A stretch of 64,000 bases of DNA from Chlorocebus sabaeus (Eukaryota > Chordata > Mammalia > Primates > Cercopithecidae). The DNA lies in NCBI RefSeq assembly GCF_047675955.1, contig NC_132912.1, forward strand, positions 75,912,382 through 75,976,381, written 5' to 3'. This document shows, in pieces, positions 1 to 10,842 of this stretch (position 1 is the stretch's first letter; every line of letters starts with the position of its first letter). The position numbers and the translations under genes were made by a program. The notes beneath the pieces are model-generated. The model saw only the letters and a list, made by a program, of their open reading frames with translations, searched no databases and was not told where the DNA came from.

Positions 1-74
1 GTTAGCTGTGATCATGTCATTGCACACTAACCTGGGTGACACGGTAAGATTCTGTCTCAAAAAAAAAAAAAAAA
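1..74 (+). mobile_element. Alu, 3' end only (cut by window edge)
   Basis: The first 60 bases match the end of an Alu right arm (GTGAGCTGTGATCATG-like start, then CCTGGGTGACA) and run into a 14-base A tail. The rest of the element lies outside the window. Confidence 0.85.
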
Positions 75-589
75 GTTAAAAATACTCAGTTGTGGAAATA
101 CCAAATACCCTGAATTGATCATCACACATTCTATACATGTAAGCAAACCCTCACCTGTACTCCCATACATATGCAAAATATTATATATTAATAAAAGAAA
201 ATAAGAAATGGAAAAAGAAAACAAGTCCTAATCAGTAAAATATAAATTTAAAAGAGAAATATTTCCAAATTTCACATCCTGATACTTCAGGTTGCTAATC
301 TTAAATAAATTTTAGTAAGCGTACAAATTACGCAGAGATATTTTTAAAAATCCAGAATCAGAAATTCTCATAAAATCAGAGAGTCACCAGAATCTACACT
401 TTAGCAAATATTTTAAGCAAGTCTAGCACAGCTCGCCCTAGAATATACTTTGAGAAACTTAATCCTAAGTCTTACCCACTGGTAAGTTTTGTGAACAATT
501 TGCTCTATGCTCTAGCTAACAAAAATGGTTTTTTATATTTTTTTATTTTTCTGATTCTGCTATATGCTAACCCAATTGCCAAAATTTTA
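75..589. other. Unassigned AT-rich sequence
   Basis: I see no gene, RNA or recognisable repeat in this stretch between the two Alus. Confidence 0.5.
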
Positions 590-919
590 CTATTTATGTT
601 TTCTTTTTTTTTTTTTTTTTTTTTTTGAGATGGAGTCTCACTCTGTCACCCAGGCTGGAGGGCAGTGGCGCTATCTCGGCTCACTACAAACTCTGCCTCC
701 CAGGTTCACACCATTCTCCTGCCTCAGCTTCCCAAGTATCTGGGACTACAAGCACCTGCCACCATGCCCAGCGAATTTTTTGCATTTTTAGTGGAGACGG
801 GGTTTCATCTGTTAGCCAGGATGGTCTCGATCTCCTGACCTCGTGATCCACCTGCCTTGGCCTCCCAAAGCACTGGCATTACAGGCATGAGCCACCATGC
901 CTGACCCTATTTATGTTTT
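590..919 (-). mobile_element. Full-length Alu (AluSc/Y-like) with target-site duplication
   Basis: The element reads from a T-rich tail at 603 through the reverse complement of both Alu arms to about 906. The 13-bp sequence CTATTTATGTTTT occurs at 590-602 and again at 907-919, a perfect target-site duplication. The left-arm wording CTCCTGACCTCGTGATCC favours the AluSc/AluY side of the tree. Short reading frames inside it are not genes. Confidence 0.93.
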
Positions 920-1054
920 ATAATCCACTGCAAATTTTAAGTATCTACTGACTTTCATATATACTCTAAAGCCATCCCCAATTAGTGCCAGACATAAGTC
1001 ATCCTTTTTCCCTGTGCAATTGTAGTCCTAGTTTCATATGACATTTATTATATA

Positions 1055-1560
1055 CTGCTTGCACAGTTTTCGATTACTACATTAAAAAGTACCATAAATT
1101 TAGTAGCTCAAAACAACACTACCTTATAAATCACAGTTCTATAGGCTGGAATTCCACAACAGTGTTTTTGGCTTCTCTGCTCAGACTGTAATCAAGGTGT
1201 CATCTGGAGCTTAGGATCCATTTTCAAGCTCATTTATATAATTGGTAAAATTTAGTCCCTTGAATTTTTAGAGCTAAAGTTTCTATTTTGTTGTTGGCTG
1301 TTAGCCAGGAATACTCTCAGATCCTCAAGGATGTACCCAGGTTCTTGTCACCATAACCCCCTTGGTATCAGCAAAGAGAACCCCCATGTGAATCCATCTC
1401 ACTCTTCTAATCACTCTGATTCCTCTTCTTTTACCAGCTGGAGAAAGCAATCTGCTTTTAAAAGGTTCCTGTGATTTAACTCAGGCACACCCGGATAATC
1501 TCCCTATGTCAATGTCAACTGTGCCATGTGATATAACCTAACCATAGGAGTAAAATTCCT
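1055..1560 (-). mobile_element. MaLR LTR, MLT1-like, minus strand
   Basis: The start resembles the reverse complement of an MLT1 3' end: a TACCATAAATTTAGTAGCTC stretch matches the usual 'accacaaatttagtggctt' wording, followed by TCACAGTTCTATAGG. Later text includes ATCAAGGTGTCATCTGGAG and CCCGGATAATCTCCCTATG, both typical of this LTR group. It is heavily diverged, and the subfamily is not assigned. Confidence 0.6.
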
Positions 1561-1989
1561 TAAATACACAATTGACAATTAACACCAAAGTGTTAGAAAA
1601 TCTTGAAACATTTTTAGCAATCTTGTTTTAATTTCTTCTTAAGTATATGTTTCTAGAGAACAAGGACAATGCATTTCACATTTTTGTGTACATGAATCAC
1701 CTGCATCAAATACAATAACATTCAATAAATGTTGAACGAATGGGCCCTTCATGTGATAACCTCTTTTCTGATTCATTAAATTTAAATGAACTAATAGAAT
1801 TGGACCTAGCAAAAGTAAATGTATCGTCATTCACTCTTGAAGAGATTGAAACAGTTGAGAACCTTACATACTGAATTCTCTATTTTATTCATCTTGGTGA
1901 ATAATAGTACCATCTATCAAAGTCTCTTGCTGTCAGAAGACATAGCAAATGAAACCATCTAAAAATAAAACAGATAAAAAATTTTAAAA
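1561..1989. other. Unassigned sequence
   Basis: Nothing recognisable is seen between the MLT1-like LTR and the first L1 segment. Confidence 0.4.
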
Positions 1990-2644
1990 TAAACAACTCT
2001 TTAACGTACTATGGGACAAATTTTTCAAGTGACATAATATTTGACTAACTGAAGAGCAAAAAAGAGGGAGATAAATAATCTTTCAAGTAATAATGAGCTA
2101 AATCTTTTCAAATTTGATGAAAACTATAAACCCATATACCCAAGCAGTTCAATTAACCTCAAGTATAAGAAATATGAAGAAAATCATGCAAGACACACCA
2201 TAATGGAATTTCTTGCAATGAGTCAAAAATATTAAAATGAGAAAAAACTTAAATACCTCTAGAGAACCAGATAACCTAGAAAGAAATAGAATTTGTAAGT
2301 GAAAATTCTCCCACTATGAAACTTTAGAAGGATAACTTCCCTGGCAAATTCTACCAAATATTTAAAGGAGAAACCACACCAATTCTACACAATAGAGTAT
2401 AGAATATTGAAATAAAATAAATACTCCCTACTCATGTTATATGACCACAATTAACACAATATCAAAACTAGACAAAGACATTGAGAAAAAATAAAACAAC
2501 AAATCATACACCTCAATAAATGTAAAATTTCTCAATGAAATACTAACAAATGGAATTCAAAAGCATCTAAATATATTACTTTATGACAAAGCAGGGTTTT
2601 TCCAGGAATAAAGGTTGGTTAAACATCTGAAGATCAATCAATGT
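1990..2644 (+). mobile_element. Old L1M, 5' segment (host of a nested L1)
   Basis: The segment begins with wording of the L1M 5' region (CAAATTTGATGAAAACTATA near 2109, in place of 'aaatttgatgaaaaacatta'). It passes into reverse-transcriptase ORF2 sequence, with TTCTACCAAATATTTAAAGGA near 2350 and CAGGAATAAAGGTTGGTTAA near 2603. The text then stops at ATCAATCAATGT and resumes, in the order expected for L1 ORF2, after 7165. All reading frames are broken. The upstream boundary is approximate. Confidence 0.75.
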
Positions 2645-5600
2645 AGACTTTTGGTTCCAAAATGGCAGCATAGATGCAAGCTGGTTTCACCTCCCCGACA
2701 TGAGGAAACAGAAAACAAATATACAGTGCTGGGATTATAACCAGCACTATTCCAGAACTCAAATATGAGGATGTCAATTTCCACAGCTACAGAAAAATTA
2801 AAAGCTCTGAGAAGATGGTAAGAGAATCAGATTTACATATCCATGATTCCCCATCCTCTGATCAGGAAGCATCATAAGTGCCTACAGACAAATATATCCC
2901 TGACAATGGTCAGAAACAAAGAGGGGAGGTAGGACTACTATCCCCAGCTCTGGAAACTCTGCCCTGTACCTTGGCCAAAGCAGATGCCAAATCAGAGTGG
3001 CCGTTCAGCAGCAACGTGCTGTAAGAGCTATGTGCCACAGATCCCCTAGCACAAACCCCTAGAGAGCCTTTCCACATGGCTGGGATATCCCATTTGTGAC
3101 CTCCCCAATTCCATATTAACACCACTCTGATTGAGTCCTAGAGATGAGGCAAACTTTGGCTTAAGGTGCTGTATAATACCAAAAAGAAGACAGTGGCCTA
3201 GTGGGGAAAAAGTGTAAGAAATTCAAAAGTTAAATTACAAATAACCTCTAAGAAAACATATCCAATAAAAAAAAAGTCAAACATAGATGATTAGAATAAA
3301 TAATGACTTATTTAATGCAAAGGCATAGATGTACATCCACAAGAAATGGCAACAAACATGGAACTATGTCCTCTTCCAATGAACAAAACAAGACACCAGT
3401 GACTGACCCTAATGAAATGGCAATACATGAGGACTCTAACCAAGAATTCAAAATAGCAGTTTTAATGAAACTCAGAGATCTCCAAGGTAATACAGAAAAG
3501 CAATCTAGAAACTTTATTAGAGAAATTTAACAAAACAATTGATATTTTTAAAAAAACAAATCTGCTACTTACAAATACATTTGCTGAACTGAAAAATTCA
3601 TTGGAGGCTCTCAATAGCAAAATTGATGAAGCAGATGAAAGAATTAGTGTGCTTGTAGACAAGCTATTTGAAATTAGTCAGTGGAGAAAAAAAGAATGAA
3701 AAAATAAAGATTGCCTATAAGACATATAAAATTAATGAAGATCAAAGCAGAAATACATGAGAGTAAAAAAAAAAATACAGAAAATCAATGAAATGAAAAG
3801 GTTTTTTGAAAAGAGAAACAAAATTGATAAGCCTTTAGATGGACTAAGAAACTGAAGGGAGAAGACTCAAATAGACTCAGACACAAAAAAGGAGACATAA
3901 CTGAGACCACAGAAATACAAAGGGTCATTATAGACTATTATGAACAACTATATACCAACAAATTTGAATACCTACAAGACATGGATAAATTCTTGGACAC
4001 ATACAACCTACCAAGATTAAGCCATGAAGAAATGGAGAAACTCAGTGAAGCAATGATGAGTATCAAGATTGAAGCTGTAAAAAGTCTTCTACCAAAGAAA
4101 ATTCCAGATCTGATTTCTTCAGTGCTAAATTGTATTAAACATTCAAAGAAGAACTAATAATACCAAGTCTACTCTTCAAAATAATTGAAGAGAGGTAATA
4201 TTGTTAAACTAATTCCATGAAGTCAGCATTACCCTTTTACCAAAACCAGATAAGGGCAGGCCAATATCATCGATAAACATAGATACAAAAATTCTCAGCA
4301 CAACTGGCCAACTGAATTGAACAACTGAATTAAAAAGATTACTCACCGTGATCAAGTGGTTTTGTCCCAGGAATGAAAGGATATTTGCCATATGCAAGTT
4401 AACAAATGTAACATATCATATTAACATAATTAAGAACAAAAAACATACGATCATCTCAATAGTCACTGAAAATGTGTTTGATAAAATTCAATGTTCCTTT
4501 GTGGAAAAAACTCTCAAAAAAATGGGTATAATAAGAAACTTACCTCAAAATAATGCCAGGTGAGGCGCAGTGGCTCTCACCTGTAATTGTAACACTTTGG
4601 GAGGCGGAAGTGGGAGAATTGCTTGAGCTTATGAGTTTGACACCATCCTGAGCAACGTAGTGAGGGCTCATCTTTACAAAAACTTTGTGGTGGCAAGCAC
4701 CTGATGTCCCAGCTACCCAGGAGGCTGAGACAGGAGGATCACTTAAGCCTGGAAAGTCAAGGCTGAAGTGAGCCTTGATCACACCATTGCACCCCAGCCA
4801 GGGTGGCAGACCAAGACCCTCTTTCAAAATAATAATAATAATAGCAATAAAGGCCATAAATAACAAATCCATAGCCAACCTCATACTGAATGGGGGACAA
4901 ACTGAAAGTCTTTCTTCCAAGATCCTCAACAAGACAAAGATGCCCAACGCTTTACCACTTTTATTCAGCAAAATACTAGAAGTACTGGGCAAATAAATTA
5001 CATAAGAAAAAGAAATAAAGGCCATCTAAATTAGAAAGGAAGACATCAAATCAACCTTGTATACAGACAACACGACCGTACATTTTGAAAAACTTAAAGT
5101 TTCAACCAAAAAAGTTAGAACTGATAAATGAATGTAGTAAGGTTGCAGGATACAAAATCAACATACAAAAATCAGTCGTACTTACATGTATCAACAGCAA
5201 AAAGCCTAAAAAAGAAATAAATAAACCAACCCCATGTACAATAGCTAGAAAAAATATAAATTTCCTATGAATCAATTTATTCAAAGATGTAAAAGATTTA
5301 TGCCAGGAAAACTAGAAAACACTGATAAGAGAAATTGAAGAGGACAAAAAAATCAGAAGTATATTCCATGCTCATAGATTAAAATAATTAATATTGTATG
5401 GAATATGACAATAATATTTAAAGAAATTTACAGATTCAATACAATTCCTTGCAAAATACCATGACATTCTTCACAGAAGTAGAAAAACAACTTTAAAATT
5501 TATGAAGAAATGCTAAAGGCCCCAAATAGCCAGAACAATTCTGAGCAAAACAAAGCTAGAAGTATCACACTACCTGACTTCAACAAAAATCACAATGCTG

Positions 5601-7164
5601 TAGTAACAAAATCAGCATGTGACTGGCCTAAAAATAGACACATAGACCAATGGAACATAATTGAGGATCCAGACATAAATCCATGCATTTACAGCCAACT
5701 CATTTTTGATAAAGGCACCAAGAACATACAATGAAGACAGTCTCTTTATAAATGGTGCTTGAAAAACTACATAATCACCTGCAGAAAATGAAACTAGACC
5801 CTTGTCTCTAACCATATGCAAAAGGTAACTCAAAATGGATTAAAGTTCTAAACAAATGACTCAAAGCTATAAAACTACTAGAATAAAATGTTGCGAAAAA
5901 TACTTCATGACACTGATCTGAGCAAAATTATTTTGCATAAGACCTCAAGAGCACAGGCAATCAACACAAAAATAGACAAATGGGATCACATTGAACTAAA
6001 AAGTTTCTGCAAAGGAAAAGAAACAATCAGCAAAATGAAGAGAGAACCCACAAAATGGGAGAAAATAGTTACAAACTATCCATTTGACAAGGGATTAATA
6101 ACCACCATACACAAGGAGCTCAAACGACTCAATAACAAAACAAACAAAACATCTGATTTAACAATGGGCAAAATATATGAATAGACATTTCTCAAAAGAA
6201 GACATGCAAATGGCTAACAGATAAAAATGCTCAACATCACTTATTATCAGAGAAATGCAAATCAAAACCACAATCAAACATTATCTCAACCCAGTTAGAA
6301 TTTCTTTTATAAAAAAGACAAGGAATAACGGATGCTGGCTTAGATATGGAGAAAGGGAAACCCTAGTATATGATTGGTGGGAATGTTCATTAGTACAGCC
6401 ATAGGGAAAACGGTATGACAGTCCCTCAGTAAACTAAAAATAGCACCACCATGTCATCCAGCTATTCCACTACTGGGTATGTATCCAAAAAAAGAAAAAA
6501 GGAAATCCATATATTGAAGAGATAGCTGCATTTTCATGTTTGTTGTAGCATCATTCACAATAGACAAAATGGAATCAAACTAAGTGTCTATCAGTGGATT
6601 AACGGATAAAAGAAAATGTGGTATATATACACAATAAAATATTATTCAGCCATAAAAGGAATGAAATCCTCTCATTTGCAGCTCGATGGATGGAAGTGAA
6701 GGTCATTATGTTAAGTGAAACAAATATCACATGTTCTCACTTATACGTGGCGGCTAAAAAACCGTATGTCATGAGGATACAGAGTAACTGGTAGTTATAG
6801 CAGAATAGGATGGGAAGTGGGGAGGTGGGTACAGAGAGGCTTAATGGCTTCAAATACACACGTAAAATAAATAAGACTGGGTGTTCATTAGATTAGTTGA
6901 ATGACCACAGTTAACGTTAATTGGTTGTACATTTCAAAATAGCTAGAAGAGAATAATTCAAATGTCCATAGTATAAGGAAATGGTGAATGTTTAAGTTGA
7001 TATATTTTCCAGTCACCCTAATTTTATCTATACAAATGCATCAAATTATATAGGCCATGAAACTATGTACAGCTATTATGTATCCATTTTTAAAAATCAA
7101 TTAATTAATTAAAATGTAAAAACTATAAGTGAACATAAATAAAAGAAAAGCATTCAAAAAAATA
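2645..7164 (+). mobile_element. Younger L1 (L1M class), near full length, nested in an older L1
   Basis: The element starts with a possible 5' region (CCAAAATGGCAGCATAGATG). It then shows an ORF1-like coiled-coil region near 3360-3690 and long ORF2 homology from about 3730 to 6260 (CAACTATATACCAACAAATT near 3948, GGATACAAAATCAACATACA near 5148, ATGCAAATCAAAACCACAAT near 6254). It ends in an L1 3' UTR (CTAGAAGAGAATAATTCAAA) and an AT-rich tail. L1 encodes an RNA-binding protein (ORF1p) and an endonuclease/reverse transcriptase (ORF2p). Here both are split into short frames (for example 3303-3530, 5510-5734, 5888-6184), so it is inactive. An Alu interrupts ORF2. Subfamily was not resolved. Confidence 0.85.
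4556..4842 (+). mobile_element. Old Alu (AluJ-like) inside L1 ORF2
   Basis: Both arms are recognisable but strongly diverged (TGAGGCGCAGTGGCTCTCAC at the start, CACACCATTGCACCCCAGCC near the end), and the tail is (AAT)n. L1 ORF2 text breaks at CTCAAAATAAT before the Alu and continues at AATAAAGGCCATAAATAACA after it. The loss of most CpG sites fits an early Alu. Confidence 0.85.
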
Positions 7165-7332
7165 ATTTGTAATATCAATAGACTAAAGAAGAAAAATCAC
7201 TTAATCATCTCATAGATGAAGAAAAAATGTGACCAATATTTAATCTTATCCCATGATAAAAAGTTTGAGCAAACTGTGAGTAAAGGAAATGTTTCTGACC
7301 TTAGAAAAGTACATTATGACAAAATTTATAGC
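7165..7332 (+). mobile_element. Old L1M, middle segment
   Basis: ORF2 text of the host L1 resumes here: AAGAAGAAAAATCACTTAAT, then CATCTCATAGATGAAGAAAA, corresponding to the usual 'catctcaatagatgcagaaaaa' stretch. This follows directly on the segment that stopped at 2644. Confidence 0.75.
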
Positions 7333-7689
7333 TGATATGATTTGGCTGTATCCCCACCCAAATCTCATCTCGAATTCCCACATTTTGCAAGAGGGATCTG
7401 GTGGGGGATAATTGAATCATAGGGGCAAGTCTTTCCCCTGCTGTTCTTGTGACAGTGAATAAGTCTCACAAGATCTGATGGTTTTAAAAACAGGCAGTCC
7501 CCTGCAAAGGCTCTTTCATTCTTTGCCTGCCAACATTCACGTAAGATGCGACTTGCTCCTCCTTGCCTTCCACTATGATTGTGAGACTTCCCCGGCCGCG
7601 TGAACTGTATGTCAGCTAAACCTCTTTCTTTTATAAATCGCTCAGTCTCGGGTATGTTTTTGTGAGCAGCATTAAAATGGACTAATACA
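7333..7689 (+). mobile_element. Solo LTR of THE1 (ERVL-MaLR)
   Basis: The 357-bp unit begins TGATATGATTTGGCTGTATC and ends GGACTAATACA, both hallmarks of THE1 LTRs. It also contains ATTGAATCATAGGGGC, GTGACAGTGAATAAGTCTCA and the AACCTCTTTCTTTTATAAA box. No internal sequence is attached, so it is a solo LTR left by recombination. The flanking five bases (ATAGC and GTAGG) agree only partly as a target duplication. Confidence 0.95.
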
Positions 7690-8725
7690 GTAGGTAACAG
7701 CCCAATGGGAATGACTGGAGTCTTTCCCTATAGTTAAGTACCAGGTAAGAGTGTCCACCCTCACCACTTCTATTCAATATGGCAAAGAATCTCCTAACCA
7801 AAGCTATAACCCAAGAAAAAGCAATAAAGTCGCTGGGATTCAAAGAAGTAAAAACCAAATTTATTGTCATACAACATTGTCATGCTTAGAAATCTCTTAA
7901 GAATCTACAAAAAAAGCTATACAAAATAATCAGTGAGTTTTGCAAGGTGGGAAGACATAAGATCAAAATATGAAAATCAACTATGTGTGTATATACTGAC
8001 AATCAACAACTGGAAATAAAATGTGGAAAATATTACAATTTACAATAGGGTCACAACTAAATAAAATAATGTAAAATAAAGAAATAATATATAAAGATAA
8101 ATCTGATACAATATGCAAGACTTGTACACTAAAAATTAGGGAATATTTCCAAGAAAAATTAAAGAAGATTTAAAGAAAATGAGCGCTATAATGTATTCAT
8201 GGATCATAATACTCAATGTTGCTTAGATGTAGTTCTCCACAAAATGATTACAATGAAATGCCATTCAATATTCTCATAGGGTTTTTTGTTTGCTTGTTTG
8301 TTTTATTTGTTTTTTTCCCCCAGAATTAAGAAGCTAATTCCAAAGTTCATATGGAAATGCCAAGATATCTGAATAGCCAAAACAGCTTTCAAGAAAACCA
8401 AACCAAACAAAACAAAGTTGGAAGACTTAAATCACTCAATTTCAAGATATTATTAAGCTACAGTAATCAACTCAGTGTGGTTTGGTGTAAAAGTAGAGAA
8501 GTAAATAAATGGAACAGAATAGAGCACCCCATGATAGATCCACGCATATATGGTCAAATAAACTTTGATATAGGTATGAAGGCAACCAAACGGTGAAAGG
8601 GTTGTCTTTCAACATATGGCAATGGAAGAATTTAATAGCCTTCTAAAAATATAAATTTTAATGCACATCTCATGCCAGATACAAAAGTTAATTCAAAATC
8701 AATCATCGATCTAAATGTAATGCCC

Positions 8726-8817
8726 CAAACTATAAAATTTCTAAAAGAAAATAAGAAAATCATTGTAACTTCAAACTATAAAATTTCTAAAAGAAAATAG
8801 GAAAATCATTGTAACTT
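8726..8817. repeat. Tandem duplication, 2 x 46 bp
   Basis: The 46-bp unit starting CAAACTATAAAATTTCTAAA at 8726 is repeated directly at 8772 with a single difference (ATAAGAAAA versus ATAGGAAAA). It lies within the L1 ORF2 3' part. Confidence 0.95.
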
Positions 8818-8970
8818 TAGGATAAGTCAAGATTTCTTGTATATGACAAGAAAAGCATAATCTATAAAGAAAAAAAAACAGAAGCATTGAACTTCATCAA
8901 AACTAAGAACTTCTGCTCTTAAAATACACTCTTAAGAACATAAAAAGATAAGACATACATCTGAAGAAAA

Positions 8971-9008
8971 TCAAATCACTTATCTGCTTTTCAAATCACT
9001 TATCTGCT
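8971..9008. repeat. Tandem duplication, 18-bp unit, 20-bp period
   Basis: TCAAATCACTTATCTGCT is found at 8971-8988 and again at 8991-9008 in the same L1 segment. Confidence 0.95.
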
Positions 9009-9265
9009 AAATCACTATTTTTCAGAATATATAACACTCTCAAAACCTAGCAATAAGAAATAAACAGCACAATAATAAAATGTGCAAAAGAAAAATTACC
9101 AAATAAAATTAAAAGGTGGCAAATAAACACATGAAAATATGTTCAACATCATCAGTCTTCAGAGAAATGCAAATTGAAACCACAATGAGATATAACTACC
9201 TTAACTAACCATTAGATTAACTAAAATTAAAAAGACCAACTATACCACACGTTTTTGAGGATGTG

Positions 9266-9308
9266 AAGGAACAGGGATTCTCATACACAAGGAACAGGGA
9301 TTCTCATA
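9266..9308. repeat. Tandem duplication, 20-bp unit, 23-bp period
   Basis: AAGGAACAGGGATTCTCATA occurs at 9266-9285 and 9289-9308, again within the same L1. Confidence 0.95.
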
Positions 9309-9808
9309 TACTAATGGTAGAAATGTAAATGGTACAACCAATTTGGAAAGCAATTTATAACTTTCCTAGAAAGGTAAACATGCAGCCACCAAATGACTCA
9401 GACATTCCAATCCTATATATACACCCGATAAAATGATAGTATGTCTAGAAAATAACATTCAGAGCATAGTTATTGTGGCAACCAAAAGCTAGATAAAAAC
9501 AGAATGTCTAGCAGGAGCTTAATGGATAAAATATAAACTAATCTATAGTGATACACAAAAACAGTACATCTGTAGTTGTTTGGACACAGGGATAGTGGAG
9601 CAAGAAAAGGCACAAGGTAGGAAATACCAAGGGGTACAAGGAAACCGTTGGGAGTAACCGAATGTTCATGGTCTTGGTGGTGGTAGTGATGGTGATGGTT
9701 GTAGTACTGTATACATATATCAAAGCTTATCAAATTACATACTTTAAAGATGTGTGTTTTAGTGTACGTCACATACATGTCACTCATATGTCAATAAAAC
9801 TGTTTCTA

Positions 9809-10559
9809 AAAATGAGGGCTGAGATTGATAACCAAGAGACATTCCTCCTGAGTACATGGAGGCTCCATCAAGCACAAGTATCCCTCAGAAGCAAGGGGAT
9901 ACAGGACAGAAGAGTTCAAGAATATTCATTAAAGGCATTCTGAACACTCAACTTTGGGAGGCCCACAGCAGGTAAGAGTGAAACTCCTTGAAAAAATTCA
10001 GGCTTTCAATTACAAAGACTGAGAGGTTAGGGGATGTGAGCCAAGACAAAGGCATTCAAGGCTTTTACAAGCTACAGGGCCACTACCTGCTCAATTTAGA
10101 CGAAGTCACAACAGTGCTAAAGAGAAGTCTGGGGCATGGAACGTGGGGAACAAGATGGGAGAGCAAAGAGAACATCTCAGCAAATAAAAAAAACCTGGAT
10201 GCTGAGTTACAATGCATGGAGAGATACCCCACAGTTCCAAAAATTGGCAGTTTCTCTGTGAAGCACAAGCAGATCTCTGAAATCACAGCAGTGCTTAGAA
10301 CCTAAAGCCTGTATCAGAAAGTCCTGATGCCATTTTTCAAAACATTTGAAGCCAGTGTTGAAATGAATCAAACTTAAACTTCAAAAAACCAGCAAACTAT
10401 AGATCATCTTTTTTTTTTTTTTTGCTCCCAGTTTGGCAGTCTTACTTTCTAAAGATAAAAATAATGTATCTTACTCTCATTGTCATCGATTTTTTTGTTG
10501 TACCAAATACAGATTTGAGATTTGTAGTACAAATTCAAATAATCTAATCTATTTTAATT
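9809..10559 (+). other. Unassigned sequence with a 105-codon open frame; possibly L1M 5' region
   Basis: The frame at 9988-10305 has no motif, signal or family that I recognise. It sits directly upstream of sequence that is clearly L1M 5' region, so it may be the diverged 5' UTR of that element. The text around 10100-10300 is less AT-rich than its surroundings. I do not call a gene. Confidence 0.3.
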
Positions 10560-10688
10560 AAAATACCTTAAGAAAAAAGAAGGTGTGGCAGAAATATTTG
10601 AAGATATAATTCCCAACTTAAAAACACTCATAATCCTCAAATCCAAGAATCGTATTTAACCTCAATCAGAGCAAATAAAAACAAAACT

Positions 10689-10842
10689 ACACTTTACTGG
10701 AAAGGCTGATATGGGAGAATCACCTGAGGCCAGGAGTTTGAGGTTGTGGTGGCTGTGATTACATGTGTGAAAAGCCACTGCGCTCCAACCTGGGTAACAT
10801 AGCGACACCACATGCCCCACCAAAAACAACAACAAACAAAAG
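10689..10842 (+). mobile_element. Alu-related monomer (FLAM/FRAM type)
   Basis: A single 7SL-derived unit is seen: GAGAATCACCTGAGGCCAGG, a short middle, CACTGCGCTCCAACCTGGGT, then an A-rich tail. There is no second arm. It splits the L1 5' text, which resumes at CACACCTAAGCACATT. Confidence 0.75.

Larger units (their letters stand above)
7690..9808 (+). mobile_element. Old L1M, 3' segment with 3' UTR
   Basis: ORF2 text continues after the THE1 LTR (GTCCACCCTCACCACTTCTA near 7752, ACATATGGCAATGGAAGAAT near 8611). The 3' UTR contains GTGGTGGTAGTGATGGTGAT, GTACTGTATACATATATCAA and TGTCAATAAAACTG, typical of L1MC-L1ME 3' ends. Three short tandem duplications lie between 8726 and 9308 and are described as separate repeats. 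Confidence 0.85.

Noticed and set aside
4540..5025. 161-codon minus-strand frame
   Set aside because: It reads antisense through an Alu and L1 ORF2 and is not a gene.
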